A stretch of DNA of 64,000 nucleotides from JAJAZB01 sp965249815 (GCA_965249815.1 CBDFMV010000003.1:1674001-1738000), one strand, 5' to 3'. Counted from the stretch's first letter, positions 16,801-25,650 are shown. Notes: generated from the sequence alone by a model not told the origin. A program made the numbers and translations.

Positions 16801-16894
16801 CTGGTCGCCAACGTTTTTTAACAACGGCACCCGTTAAACAGTGGGCCGTTTTTGCCGTCTTACCGGCATTGTTGCAAAAACCACCTGCCGTTTA

Positions 16895-18331
16895 ATGAAC
16901 GACGTTTCAAAACAGACCAGCCTCCAGCACCTGTTCTGGCGGGCGGGCTTCGGTGCCTCGCCGCAAGAGGTGCGGGAAGCCACTAAAAAATCGCTCCGTG
17001 ATGTGGTGGAGCAGCTTTTCCGCGAATCCCGGAAAGACACGCCCCTCGACCGCATCGCCTCCACCGAACCCGGCTACAACAAGCGCGCCCTCAAAGACCT
17101 GCTCTCCCGCCGCGACGAACTATCGCCCGAAGAAAAAAAGCGGATGGTCAAAGACCTCGTGCGGGAAAACCGGGGCAAAATCGGCGACCTCAACTACCAA
17201 TGGCTCGACCAGATGGGCACGGGTCGCGAAGCGCTGCGCGAGAAACTGACGCTGTTCTGGCACGGGCATTTCGCCTGCCGCAGCCTCAATCCGGCCTTCG
17301 TGCAGCGGCAAAACAACCTGATTCGCGGCCTGGCGCTGGGCAAGTTCGGCAACTTGCTGCGCGGTGTTTCGCAGGATCCGGCCATGCTGCAATTTTTGAA
17401 CAACCAGCAGAACAAAAAAGACAGCCCGAACGAAAACTTCGCCCGCGAGGTGATGGAGTTGTTCACGCTCGGACGCGGCACTTATTCGGAACGCGACATC
17501 AGGGAAGCCGCCCGCGCTTTCACGGGCTGGGGATTTGTGCCGCTGTCGGGCGAGTTTGTTTTCCGGAAAAATCAGCACGACGACGGCCCGAAAACCATTT
17601 TCGGCAAAATTGGAAACTTCACCGGCGACGACGTGCTCGACCTGATTCTCGACCGGCCCGAAACCAGCCGGTTCGTCGTGACGAAACTCTACCGCTACTT
17701 CGTCAACGACACGCCCAACGAGGCGCACGTTCGCGAACTGGCCCAGCGCTTCCGCCGCACCGACTACAACATCGAAGACCTGATGCGCGCTATTTTCACC
17801 GCCGACTGGTTTTACGACGCCAAAAACATCGGAGTGAAAATCAAGTCGCCGGTGGAATTGCTGGCGGGCTTGCAGCGGCAATTCAGCCTGGATTTTGGTG
17901 GAAAACAGTCGGTGTTGTACATCCAGAAAGCCCTCGACCAGGTGCTGTTTTACCCGCCCAACGTGGCGGGCTGGGCCGGGGGTCGCTCGTGGATCGACTC
18001 GTCGAGCCTGCTGCTGCGGATGAAACTGCCCGAGATTCTTTTTAACGGCGCGGCGCTGAGCGTGAAAGCCAAAGACGACGGCGACGTGAACACCGAGCAC
18101 CTTTCCAACAAAGAAAATAAGTTCCTGAACACCACCGTGGACTGGCCCGTTTTTGAAGCGGCTTTCGCGGGTTTGCAGGGCCAGTCGCTGCTCACTGCCC
18201 TCAGCGCCTGCCTGCTCCAGCGCCCGCTGACTCCGGCGCAGAACGAGATGATTTCCAGAAAAGCCAAAACCACCTCCATCCGCGACCTGGCCCTGGCCCT
18301 GGCGACGCTGCCGGAGTATCAGTTGTGTTAA
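16895..18331 (+). CDS. DUF1800 domain-containing protein
   Basis: The 478-residue protein matches the DUF1800 family from LQHLFWRAGFGASPQEV at the N-terminus through LTLFWHGHFACR, ENFAREVMELFTLGRGTYSE, DIREAARAFTGWG and the C-terminal PPNVAGWAGGRSWIDSS. The conserved FWHGHF and NxAREVMELFTLG motifs are clear. DUF1800 genes are very often followed by DUF1501 genes, as here, suggesting a shared periplasmic process; the biochemical role is not known. ATG 16895 was chosen because the motif LQHLFWRAGFG lies close to the N-terminus in the family. Confidence 0.88.
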   Translation: MNDVSKQTSLQHLFWRAGFGASPQEVREATKKSLRDVVEQLFRESRKDTPLDRIASTEPGYNKRALKDLLSRRDELSPEEKKRMVKDLVRENRGKIGDLNYQWLDQMGTGREALREKLTLFWHGHFACRSLNPAFVQRQNNLIRGLALGKFGNLLRGVSQDPAMLQFLNNQQNKKDSPNENFAREVMELFTLGRGTYSERDIREAARAFTGWGFVPLSGEFVFRKNQHDDGPKTIFGKIGNFTGDDVLDLILDRPETSRFVVTKLYRYFVNDTPNEAHVRELAQRFRRTDYNIEDLMRAIFTADWFYDAKNIGVKIKSPVELLAGLQRQFSLDFGGKQSVLYIQKALDQVLFYPPNVAGWAGGRSWIDSSSLLLRMKLPEILFNGAALSVKAKDDGDVNTEHLSNKENKFLNTTVDWPVFEAAFAGLQGQSLLTALSACLLQRPLTPAQNEMISRKAKTTSIRDLALALATLPEYQLC

Positions 18332-18334
18332 CCG

Positions 18335-18413
18335 TTTCGTAGGGGCGGTGCTTGCCTCCGCCCTGGTCGGATTGCCGGTAACGCGGGCGGAGGCAAGCAC
18401 CGCCCCTACGAAA
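18335..18413. repeat. Perfect 29-bp inverted repeat between DUF1800 and DUF1501 genes
   Basis: The arm at 18335-18363 (core AGGGGCGGTGCTTGCC) is perfectly complementary to 18385-18413, with a 21-nt loop. It occupies nearly the whole gap between the two cooperating genes, so readthrough into the second gene would have to pass this hairpin. Confidence 0.9.
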
Positions 18414-18423
18414 AACGTTTCCC

Positions 18424-19644
18424 ATGAACCGCAGAAACTTCCTTCAAAGCTCTTCCCTGGCCACGGTCGGGACGTTGCTGATTCCCGATTTCCTGAAAGC
18501 CTATCGGGTCGCGTGCGACGAGCGCCGGATGCTCGGCGCGGCACCGTCCACCGACAACGTGCTGGTGGTTATTCAACTGTCGGGTGGCAACGACGGGCTG
18601 AACACCGTCGTGCCGTATCGCAACGACATTTATTACCGGGAGCGGCCCCGGCTGGCGATTCCCGCCGACAAAATTCTGAAACTCACCGACGACCTGGGCC
18701 TGAACCCGGCGATGGAAGGCTTGAAAAGCCTCTACGACGACGGGCTGCTCACGGTCGTCAACAACGTGGGCTACCCCAACCCCGACCGGAGTCACTTCCG
18801 CTCGATGGACATCTGGCAAACGGCCTCCGGTGCCGACCAGTACCTGCGCAGCGGCTGGATTGGCCGCTACCTCGACGCCCGCTGCGCCGGCACCTGCGCC
18901 CCGCACGACGCCATCGAAGTGGACGACACGCTCAGCCTGGCCCTGAAAGGCGAGCGCGTGAAGGGCATGGCCGTGCAGAACCCCCAGAAACTCTACGAGC
19001 AGACGCAAAACCGCTTTTACCAGCAACTGGCCACGCCTGGCCGGGCCACGCCTGGCCGGGCCGTGACCGGCGAAGTGGACTATCTGTACAAAACGCTCGC
19101 CGAAACCATCTCGTCGGCCAGTTACGTTTACGAAAAAGCAAAAGTGACCCGCACCGCCACGCCGTACCCCGACGGCGAACTGGCCCATCGGCTGAAAACC
19201 GTTTCCGAACTGATTCAATCGGGCGTGGGCAGCAACGTGTACTACGTTTCGCACGGCAGCTTCGACACGCACGTCAACCAGCAGAACCAGCAGGATCGGT
19301 TGCTGAAGCAATACGCCGAGTCGGTGAACGCCTTTGTGAACGATTTGAAAAAGTCGGGCGATTTGCGGCGTGTGAAAGTGTTGACGTTCAGTGAATTCGG
19401 TCGCCGGGTGAAGCAAAACGCCTCGGGCGGCACCGACCACGGCACGGCCAACAACGTGTTTGTTTTGAACGGCGCGAAGGCGGGCGTACTCAACGAAGGT
19501 CCCAACCTCACCGATTTGGACGAGGGCGATTTGAAGTTTTCGGTCGATTTCCGCAGCCTCTACGCCTCGCTGCTCGACGACTGGCTGGGGACCTCGTCGG
19601 AGGCCGTGTTGGGAAAGAAATTTTCGGGCAGACTAACCGTTTGA
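18424..19644 (+). CDS. DUF1501 domain-containing exported protein
   Basis: The 406-residue protein begins MNRRNFLQSSSLATVGTLL, a twin-arginine (Tat) signal with NRRNFL, so it is probably exported folded. DUF1501 proteins adopt an alkaline-phosphatase/sulfatase-like fold; visible motifs are VVIQLSGGNDGLNTVVP, NPDRSHFRSMDIWQT, SHGSFDTHVNQ and LTFSEFGRRVKQN with GGTDHGTANNVF, containing the His/Asp residues expected to bind metal. A tandem 15-bp duplication at 19029-19058 encodes ATPGRATPGR in a loop. It pairs with the DUF1800 gene upstream; substrate unknown. Confidence 0.9.
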   Translation: MNRRNFLQSSSLATVGTLLIPDFLKAYRVACDERRMLGAAPSTDNVLVVIQLSGGNDGLNTVVPYRNDIYYRERPRLAIPADKILKLTDDLGLNPAMEGLKSLYDDGLLTVVNNVGYPNPDRSHFRSMDIWQTASGADQYLRSGWIGRYLDARCAGTCAPHDAIEVDDTLSLALKGERVKGMAVQNPQKLYEQTQNRFYQQLATPGRATPGRAVTGEVDYLYKTLAETISSASYVYEKAKVTRTATPYPDGELAHRLKTVSELIQSGVGSNVYYVSHGSFDTHVNQQNQQDRLLKQYAESVNAFVNDLKKSGDLRRVKVLTFSEFGRRVKQNASGGTDHGTANNVFVLNGAKAGVLNEGPNLTDLDEGDLKFSVDFRSLYASLLDDWLGTSSEAVLGKKFSGRLTV

Positions 19645-19651
19645 AACGTCC

Positions 19652-19739
19652 TTAACCGCAAAGACGCAAAGGATTCCGCAAGGAGGCGCAGGGGTTTTCT
19701 TTGCGTTCTTTGCGGAATCCTTTGCGTCTTTGCGGTTAA
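19652..19739. repeat. Perfect 30-bp inverted repeat (CGCAAAGACGCAAAG family)
   Basis: Arm 19652-19681 is perfectly complementary to 19710-19739, loop 28 nt. The core CCGCAAAGACGCAAAGGA is of a type recurrent between genes in this phylum. It lies after the DUF1501 stop and just before the recO promoter, where it can act as terminator. Confidence 0.92.
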
Positions 19740-19757
19740 AAACTGCCTGTTTCCTCG

Positions 19758-19765
19758 TACCTTCA
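19758..19765 (+). promoter_or_regulatory. Possible -7 element (TACCTTCA) for recO
   Basis: TACCTTCA deviates by two bases from TAnnTTTG. It ends 6 bases before the recO ATG, which would give a nearly leaderless mRNA. Confidence 0.4.
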
Positions 19766-19771
19766 AACACC

Positions 19772-20458
19772 ATGCTCCAGAAAACCCGTGGCCTTGTGCT
19801 CAATTTCCTGCGGTACCGCGAAACCTCGGTGATCGTCCACATTTACACCGAAGAATTTGGCATCCAGAGCTACATCGAAAACGGCGTCCGCACCAGCAAG
19901 GGCCGCAACAAAGCCGCGCTGTTTCAACCGCTGACGTTGCTCGAACTGGTGGTGTACCACAAAGAAAAAGGCGGGATTCAGCGGCTGTCGGAAATGAAAG
20001 TGAGTGAGCCGTTTGCCAGCATTCCGTTCGAGTTCGCCAAGTCAAGCATCGGACTTTTTCTGACGGAAATTCTGGGGAAAACCCTCAAGGAAGAAAGCAG
20101 CAACCCGCCGCTGTTCCAGTTTCTGACGGACTCGGTGCTCTGGCTGGACAATGCCACGAGTGGCTACGAGAATTTCCACCTGGTTTTTCTGGTGAAACTG
20201 GCCGCCTTCCTCGGGTTTGCCCCTGACAGCGGCATCCAGATTGCCGACCAGTTGCGCGAACACGGCGTGCCCGTTTTCGACGACGACGCCATCCGCCTGC
20301 TCGACGAACTCACCGCTGCCGGGTACGACCGTTCCCCGCCGCTCACCCGTTCCATGCGGGTTTACCTGCTCGAATTGCTCCTGAAGTTTTACGATTTGCA
20401 CCTCGAAGGCCTTGGCGAAATCAAATCGCTGCCGGTCTTGCAGGAAGTGATGCGCTAA
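19772..20458 (+). CDS. recO: DNA repair protein RecO
   Basis: RecO mediates loading of RecA onto SSB-coated single-stranded DNA in the RecFOR pathway. The 228-residue protein starts MLQKTRGLVLNFLRYRETSV, with the N-terminal OB fold (VIVHIYTEEFGIQSYIENGV, LFQPLTLLELVVYHKE) and a helical C-terminal domain. I see no four-Cys zinc finger, as is usual for Bacteroidota RecO. The ATG at 19772 matches the conserved N-terminus; a start at 19730 would lie in the preceding inverted repeat. Confidence 0.92.
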   Translation: MLQKTRGLVLNFLRYRETSVIVHIYTEEFGIQSYIENGVRTSKGRNKAALFQPLTLLELVVYHKEKGGIQRLSEMKVSEPFASIPFEFAKSSIGLFLTEILGKTLKEESSNPPLFQFLTDSVLWLDNATSGYENFHLVFLVKLAAFLGFAPDSGIQIADQLREHGVPVFDDDAIRLLDELTAAGYDRSPPLTRSMRVYLLELLLKFYDLHLEGLGEIKSLPVLQEVMR

Positions 20459-20550
20459 ACGTGTTAACAAAACTTAAAAAATCCGCCGGGCGTTAAACAC
20501 CCCGTTGGCGGAAGACTCCAAAGGCCGTATTTTAAAAAACTAAAAAAGCC

Positions 20551-20820
20551 ATGCAGTCTTCCTTGAAACTTCTTGCTGCCGGTGCCCTGATCGCCCTGGC
20601 GGCTGTCGCCGGAAATGCCCAAACTCCGAATCCCGACCGCCGGGAAATCCGCCGCGACAAGCGCGAATTGCGCGCCGATACCCGCGAAATCCGCAAGGAC
20701 CGCAAAAACGGCCAGTTGGGCGAACTGAAACACGACAAGCGCGACCGCCGGGCCGATGCCCGCGACCTGCGCCGCGACCGCCACAATCGGCACCGCAACA
20801 AAGTCAAGGCAGCTCACTAA
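20551..20820 (+). CDS. Small exported Arg/Asp-rich protein
   Basis: An 89-residue protein with a good signal peptide (MQSSLKLLAAGALIALAAVA, cleaved near GNAQ) and a mature part made almost only of Arg, Asp, Lys, Glu and His in a loose repeat, e.g. REIRRDKRELRADTREIRKD. It is predicted to be disordered or a single charged helix in the periplasm. Similar short charged exported proteins occur in Bacteroidota, but I know no function. A strong terminator starts at its stop codon, so it is a single-gene unit. Confidence 0.75.
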   Translation: MQSSLKLLAAGALIALAAVAGNAQTPNPDRREIRRDKRELRADTREIRKDRKNGQLGELKHDKRDRRADARDLRRDRHNRHRNKVKAAH

Positions 20821-20866
20821 GCGTAAAAAAAGCCCTGGAACTGGTTCCGGGGCTTTTTTTACGCTT
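20819..20866. terminator. Strong bidirectional hairpin terminator
   Basis: AAGCGTAAAAAAAGCCC pairs with GGGCTTTTTTTACGCTT around a short imperfect inner stem. A-run and T-run flank the GC stem, so it terminates both the small plus-strand gene and convergent lptB, whose stop codon it overlaps. Confidence 0.85.
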
Positions 20867-21596
20867 AGATTTTCCGCTTCAACTCGAAGTGTTTCCCTAA
20901 ATACACCCGCCGCACGACGGGGTCTTCGGCGAGTTCCTGGGGCGTCCCGGCACGGAGGATTTTCCCCTCGAAAAGCAGGTAGGCGCGGTCGGTGATGGAG
21001 AGGGTTTCGTCCACGTTATGGTCGGTAATGAGGATGCCGATGTTGCGGAATTTCAGCCGGGCCACGATGCTCTGGATTTCCTCCACGGCAATCGGGTCCA
21101 CGCCCGCGAAGGGTTCGTCAAGCAGGATGAATTTCGGATCCACGGCCAGCGCCCGGGCAATTTCGGTGCGCCGCCGTTCGCCGCCCGAGAGCACACTGCC
21201 CTTGTTTTTGCGCACGTGCGTGAGGCTGAATTCCTCCAGCAACGACTCTACTTTTTCCTTCTGGTCGGCCCTGGACAAGTTCGATAATTCGAGCACCGCC
21301 AGGATGTTCTCCTCAACCGTCAAACTGCGAAACACCGACGCTTCCTGCGCCAAATAGCCGATGCCAAGCCGGGCGCGTTTGTACATGGGCAGGTCGGTCA
21401 CATCCAGGTCGTCGATGTACACCTTGCCGGAATTGGGTTTTACCAGCCCCGTGGCCATGTAAAACGAGGTGGTTTTGCCCGCCCCGTTCGGCCCGAGCAG
21501 CCCCACGATTTCGCCCTGGGCCACCTGGTAGCTCACGTTGTCGTTAACCAGCCGCTGGCCGTATTTCTTGACGAGGTTTTCGGTCCGTAAAATCAT
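20865..21596 (-). CDS. lptB: LPS export ABC transporter ATP-binding protein
   Basis: LptB powers extraction of lipopolysaccharide from the inner membrane by LptFG. The 243-residue protein has Walker A GPNGAGKTTSFYMATG, Q-loop region GIGYLAQEASVFRSLT, signature LSGGERRRTEIARAL, Walker B FILLDEPFAGVDP and H-loop ITDHNVDETL. The LAQEASVFR and DEPFAGVDPIAV forms are diagnostic of LptB rather than amino-acid ABC ATPases. It is encoded alone on minus, upstream of a terminator shared with the opposite gene. Confidence 0.95.
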   Translation of the reverse strand: MILRTENLVKKYGQRLVNDNVSYQVAQGEIVGLLGPNGAGKTTSFYMATGLVKPNSGKVYIDDLDVTDLPMYKRARLGIGYLAQEASVFRSLTVEENILAVLELSNLSRADQKEKVESLLEEFSLTHVRKNKGSVLSGGERRRTEIARALAVDPKFILLDEPFAGVDPIAVEEIQSIVARLKFRNIGILITDHNVDETLSITDRAYLLFEGKILRAGTPQELAEDPVVRRVYLGKHFELKRKI

Positions 21597-21612
21597 TGTG
21601 AAAGGAGCCAGA

Positions 21613-21665
21613 AGTCAGCATTCAGAAGTCAGGAAGTAGACCCTTCTGACTCCTGAATGCTGACT
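21613..21665. repeat. Imperfect inverted repeat between recJ and lptB
   Basis: AGTCAGCATTCAG at 21613-21625 pairs with CTGAATGCTGACT at 21653-21665, continuing inward with a small bulge. It fills the gap between recJ (stop 21674) and lptB (start 21596), both on minus. Confidence 0.8.
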
Positions 21666-21673
21666 CCTGAATT

Positions 21674-23386
21674 CTAAAATTTAATGTCCCTCAGCGTCAG
21701 TTGCAGCGTTTGCTGGCCTTTGAAATCGTTGAGTTCGAGTTGGTAACAAAGTTGAAACGACGAATGGGTCAATAACGCTTCATAAAAGTGCGCCATGCCG
21801 AAGCCGATGGCGGTGAAAAGCGGCGAATCGCCCTGGTGCACCTGGATTTTCAGGTGTTTTTCTTTCATCAGGTACGGAATGCCGCGCATCTGCACGTGTT
21901 CCGAAACAAACACCGGCGTCATGTTTTGCGGGCCGAAGGGCTGCATTTGCTGCAAAATCCGGTAGAATTTGGGCGTTAACTGATTCAGCGACACTTTCAA
22001 ATCTACGTCGACGAGTGGCGTGAGTTGTTCGGGTTTGATGCGGCGCGAAACGACTTCCTCGAATTTTTGCCGAAACGCGGGCACGTTTTCCACTTTCAGC
22101 GTCAGTCCGGCGGCGTACATGTGGCCGCCGAATTGTTCAAGCAACTCGCTGCATTCTTCGATGGCCTCGTACACGTCGAACCCCGGCACCGACCGCGCCG
22201 ACCCAGCCACCTTGTCGTGCGATTCGGTCAGGATGATCGTCGGGCGGTGATAGCGCTCGATGCACCGGCTCGCCACGATGCCGATCACGCCCTTGTGCCA
22301 GTCGTTTTTAAATAGCACCGTGCTTTTGGAGGTCTGAAACCACGCGTCGGCCTCCATCATGGCGAGGGCTTCCTGCGTGATGCGCACGTCGAAATCGCGG
22401 CGATCAGTGTTGTGAACGTTGATTTTCTGGGCGAAATCCATCGCCTGCATCTCGTTTTCGCACAACAGCAGGTTGACGGACTCGTGGGCGTGTTTGATGC
22501 GCCCGGCGGCGTTGATGCGCGGCCCGAGGCCAAAAACGACGTGCGAAATGTCGAGGTTTTTCTGAAACCCTGCCACCTGAATGAGCGCTTTCAGGCCGGG
22601 CCGGGGCGCTTCGTTCAGGCGTTTAAGGCCGTAATACGCCAGGACACGGTTCTCGCCCGTGATGGGCACGATGTCGGCAGCAATGCTGACGGCCACCAGA
22701 TCAAGGTACTCGAAAATGCGCGAATCGGGGATGTTGTTGGCCCGGCAGAAACCGTGCAGCAGCTTGAAGCCCACGCCGCAGCCGGTCAGTTCCTTGAACG
22801 GGTAGTCGCAGTCGGCCCGCTTGGGGTCGAGCACGGCCACGGCGGGCGGCAGCACGGGACCGGGCCGGTGGTGGTCGCAGATGATGAAATCGATGCCGAG
22901 CGCCTGGGCCTCGGCCACCAGTTCGACCGATTTGATGCCACAATCGAGCGTGACCACGAGCGTGAAGCCGTGGGCGTGGGCGTATTCGATGCCCGGCCGT
23001 TGCACGCCGTAGCCTTCTTTGTAGCGGTCGGGAATGTAAAACTCGACCTCGTCGTAGAAACTTTTCAGGAAGCCGTAAAACAACGCGACCGACGTGGTGC
23101 CGTCCACGTCGTAGTCGCCGTACACCAGGATTTTTTCGCCGTGGACGAAGGCTTCCTGCAACCGTTCCACGGCCCGGCCGAGGTCGCGCATCGCGAAGGG
23201 GTCGTGCAACTGGTCGAGGGTGGGCCGGAAAAACGCTTTGGCGCTGTCGAAATCCCGCGTGCCCCGTTGCCAGAGCATCGTCGCCAGGCCCTCGTCCACG
23301 TTGAGCGAACGGCAGATTTCGGCCACGCAGGCCTGTTCGTCGGGCGTTTCGGGCCGGGATTTGTAGAGCCAGCGTTTTTCGGTCAT
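21674..23386 (-). CDS. recJ: Single-stranded-DNA-specific exonuclease RecJ
   Basis: RecJ degrades single-stranded DNA 5' to 3' in recombination and mismatch repair. The 570-residue protein has the DHH-phosphoesterase motifs VYGDYDVDGTTSVAL (motif I), VTLDCGIKS (II), IICDHHRPGP (III, DHH) and AGRIKHAHES; the DHHA1 domain has GSARSVPGFDVYEAIEECS and QFGGHMYAAGLTL. The C-terminal OB domain ends LQLTLRDIKF. Length is normal. TTACTTTG, close to the -7 consensus, lies about nine bases before the ATG and may give a very short leader. Confidence 0.95.
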   Translation of the reverse strand: MTEKRWLYKSRPETPDEQACVAEICRSLNVDEGLATMLWQRGTRDFDSAKAFFRPTLDQLHDPFAMRDLGRAVERLQEAFVHGEKILVYGDYDVDGTTSVALFYGFLKSFYDEVEFYIPDRYKEGYGVQRPGIEYAHAHGFTLVVTLDCGIKSVELVAEAQALGIDFIICDHHRPGPVLPPAVAVLDPKRADCDYPFKELTGCGVGFKLLHGFCRANNIPDSRIFEYLDLVAVSIAADIVPITGENRVLAYYGLKRLNEAPRPGLKALIQVAGFQKNLDISHVVFGLGPRINAAGRIKHAHESVNLLLCENEMQAMDFAQKINVHNTDRRDFDVRITQEALAMMEADAWFQTSKSTVLFKNDWHKGVIGIVASRCIERYHRPTIILTESHDKVAGSARSVPGFDVYEAIEECSELLEQFGGHMYAAGLTLKVENVPAFRQKFEEVVSRRIKPEQLTPLVDVDLKVSLNQLTPKFYRILQQMQPFGPQNMTPVFVSEHVQMRGIPYLMKEKHLKIQVHQGDSPLFTAIGFGMAHFYEALLTHSSFQLCYQLELNDFKGQQTLQLTLRDIKF

Positions 23387-23434
23387 ACCCGCAAAGTAAC
23401 AAAGAAAGGGGAAAATAGACGGCTCCGGCCCGTT

Positions 23435-24703
23435 TTACTCCACCACCCACCGCAGGGTGTGCTGGCGTTCAGCGCCTTGCAGCCGCACGAAATAAGTCCC
23501 TGGCGGGAGCACCCGGAGCGGACGAAGCCGCAGCGAAAAGGGCGTTTCGACCGTCGTTGAACACGGAACAGGCTCACCCGTCGAAGTAAACACGGTCGCC
23601 ACGGCGTCCGCCGCCGATTCGACGGTCAGGGTGATTTCCTGTTGGGATGAAGGGTTTGGAAAAAGACTTGCCTCGCCTTCGCCGGAGCGAACGGTCACCG
23701 ACACGGGGCGGAACACCTGCTCGGTCCCGTCGCGATCCACCTGGCGCAGTCGGTAGTAGTTTAGGCCCGGCAACGGGCGGGCGTCGGTGCAGGCGTAGCG
23801 GATGATCTGGCGGGAAGCGCCAGCGGCCTCCCGCCGGGCGATTTCGGTAAAATCGCGCAGGTCGGCGCTGCGTTCCACGGCAAAATACCGGCTGTCGTGT
23901 TCACTGGCCGTTTCCCAAAGCAGGGTTACAGTGCCATCGTCGCTGGGTTGGGCGCGGAAGTCGGTCAGTTCAACGGGCAGCGAACCGGCCACGTCGCGGA
24001 TGAGCAGGTCGTCGAGAAACAAAACGCCCTGACCGGCATCGAAATAGAATTTGAGCTGGGTCAGGTTTTGGGAAGCGGTCACCGCCGCCAATTCGTCAAA
24101 GGCCAGTCGGCTGTCGACCCACACGTCGGCGCGACTGTCGCTGACGGTCGCGGTGCCACCCCCCGGCGTCAGGTAACTCAGGGTGCGGCCCGCTTTGTTG
24201 ATAACCCACGTAATCTGGACCGAACCCGTGATAACCTGGCCATCGTTGGAGCCACCGATGTTGCGGAGTTGCCAGCCGCCACCCCCTGCGGCAAAGCCGA
24301 TGCGCGAGTGAATGTCGGCCTGGGGCGTGACCGGGCTGGTGCCGCTGATGCTACCGACGTTGAAATCCACCGCGCCGTTGTTGTTGCCCGTCGAACTGCC
24401 CGAAATTTTAAACTGAATGTAGAGCGAAAGTGGCGGTCCGGGAAAATCCGACTGACGGATAAAACGCCCGGAGTTGGCATTGGCCGTGCGGTCCATTTTC
24501 AACTGGCCGTTTTCAATGGTCACCAGCGTACCGGCCCCGCCCGCGCCGATAAGTGTAAACTGCCCGCTGTTGGGTGAGGCGCTCTGGTAATCAGAAACGA
24601 CGGTACTGCCGTTAAAATCCTGGCTGAAGAGCGTCGATTGGGCGCGGCAAAACGGCCCCATCAGGAGTACAAGCCCAAGCAGCAGGACGAGACGGAGCGG
24701 CAT
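23435..24703 (-). CDS. Secreted T9SS cargo protein with C-terminal sorting domain
   Basis: The 422-residue protein has a signal peptide (LVLLLGLVLLMGPFCRA), an N-terminal jelly-roll-like domain rich in Gly, Ser and Thr (about 25-235), then DVAGSLPVELTDFRAQPSDD, a fibronectin-III-like segment (LLWETASEHDSRYFAVERS, YYRLRQVDRDG), and a C-terminal type A sorting domain: SLFPNPSSQQEITLTVES to LPPGTYFVRLQG. The last domain directs export by the type IX system. No catalytic residues are apparent; it may bind carbohydrate or act as adhesin, an inference. It has its own promoter. Confidence 0.88.
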   Translation of the reverse strand: MPLRLVLLLGLVLLMGPFCRAQSTLFSQDFNGSTVVSDYQSASPNSGQFTLIGAGGAGTLVTIENGQLKMDRTANANSGRFIRQSDFPGPPLSLYIQFKISGSSTGNNNGAVDFNVGSISGTSPVTPQADIHSRIGFAAGGGGWQLRNIGGSNDGQVITGSVQITWVINKAGRTLSYLTPGGGTATVSDSRADVWVDSRLAFDELAAVTASQNLTQLKFYFDAGQGVLFLDDLLIRDVAGSLPVELTDFRAQPSDDGTVTLLWETASEHDSRYFAVERSADLRDFTEIARREAAGASRQIIRYACTDARPLPGLNYYRLRQVDRDGTEQVFRPVSVTVRSGEGEASLFPNPSSQQEITLTVESAADAVATVFTSTGEPVPCSTTVETPFSLRLRPLRVLPPGTYFVRLQGAERQHTLRWVVE

Positions 24704-24729
24704 GACCGGTTTGCGAAAGCGAAAGTCGG

Positions 24730-24737
24730 CAAACCTA
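24730..24737 (-). promoter_or_regulatory. Bacteroidota-type -7 element (TAGGTTTG)
   Basis: CAAACCTA on plus reads TAGGTTTG on minus, 26 bases upstream of the T9SS cargo gene. Confidence 0.55.
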
Positions 24738-24787
24738 CGCGAAACCGGCGAAAGTTTTTAGCGTAAAAACCCCTGATCTTCAGCAGA

Positions 24788-25612
24788 CTAAATGGCCTGT
24801 GTTTTGGCTTCTTCCCAGAAGACGTCCATCTCCGCCAGAGTCATGTCGTGGAGAGCTTTACCCTGCTCGTTCGCCCGCTTTTCCAGGTGCTGAAAACGGC
24901 GGATAAATTTCTTGTTCGTGCGTTCGAGGGCCGTTTCGGGGTTGATGTCGATGAAGCGGGCGTAGTTGACGAGGGAAAAAATCAGGTCGCCAAACTCGCC
25001 TTCGGCTTTGGTCAGGTCGATGGTCGAGGCGTCAGCGGCATTGAATTCGGCTTGGAATTCTTCCATTTCCTCCCGCACTTTTTCCCAGACCTGAGCTTTT
25101 TCTTCCCAGTCGAAACCAGCTCCACGGGCTTTTTCCTGAATCCGCATGGCCTTCACCAGCGCGGGCAGCGAACCAGGCACACCCGAAAGTACCGAGCGAT
25201 TGCCTTCCTTCAGTTTCAACTGCTCCCAGTTTTGCTTCACCTGCTCTTCGGTTTCGGCTTTGGTGGGGCGGCCCTCCGCGTCGCCGTAAATGTGCGGATG
25301 GCGGGCGATGAGCTTGTCGCCGATGCCGTTGAGCACGTCGGCAATGTCGAAGGTGGCGGTTTCTGAAGCGATTTTGGCGTAAAAAACGAGGTGCAACATC
25401 ACGTCGCCGAGTTCTTTTTTCACCTCGCCGAGGTCGCCTTCCAGAATAGCGTCCGAGAGTTCGTAGGTTTCTTCGATGGTCAGGTGGCGGAGGCTGTTCA
25501 TCGTCTGCTTGCGGTCCCAGGGACACTGGGCGCGGAGTTCGTCCATGATCGTCAGCAGACGGTTGAAGGCAGCGAGTTGGGTTTGGCGGCGGGGCATAAA
25601 ATCTTCCAACAT
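24788..25612 (-). CDS. mazG: Nucleoside triphosphate pyrophosphohydrolase MazG
   Basis: MazG hydrolyses (d)NTPs to monophosphates and pyrophosphate. The 274-residue protein has two all-alpha MazG modules: the first with CPWDRKQTMNSLRHLTIEET and the metal-binding EETYELSDAI...EVKKELGDVMLHL, the second with REEMEEFQAEF and EGEFGDLIFSLVNYARF. KNRFDIN-type NPETALERTNKKFIRRF completes the family pattern. The first ATG (25612) follows a TAnnTTTG promoter by 23 bases; ATG 25597 (MPRRQTQLAAF) is an equally possible start. Confidence 0.93.
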   Translation of the reverse strand: MLEDFMPRRQTQLAAFNRLLTIMDELRAQCPWDRKQTMNSLRHLTIEETYELSDAILEGDLGEVKKELGDVMLHLVFYAKIASETATFDIADVLNGIGDKLIARHPHIYGDAEGRPTKAETEEQVKQNWEQLKLKEGNRSVLSGVPGSLPALVKAMRIQEKARGAGFDWEEKAQVWEKVREEMEEFQAEFNAADASTIDLTKAEGEFGDLIFSLVNYARFIDINPETALERTNKKFIRRFQHLEKRANEQGKALHDMTLAEMDVFWEEAKTQAI

Positions 25613-25635
25613 GAAAAAAGCAGTTTATCGGTTTT

Positions 25636-25643
25636 CAAAGGTA
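25636..25643 (-). promoter_or_regulatory. Bacteroidota-type -7 element (TACCTTTG) for mazG
   Basis: CAAAGGTA on plus reads TACCTTTG on minus, 23 bases before the mazG start and directly after the terminator of the upstream gene. Confidence 0.65.
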
Positions 25644-25650
25644 CAAAAAA

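Noticed and set aside
16363..16830. Minus-strand 155-codon frame with SAIFRSR repeats
   Set aside because: Three frames of the array are equally open, and none has a domain outside the repeats.
23435..24703. Secreted enzyme (glycoside hydrolase)
   Set aside because: The jelly-roll-like part shows no catalytic Glu/Asp signature; only the T9SS sorting domain is secure.
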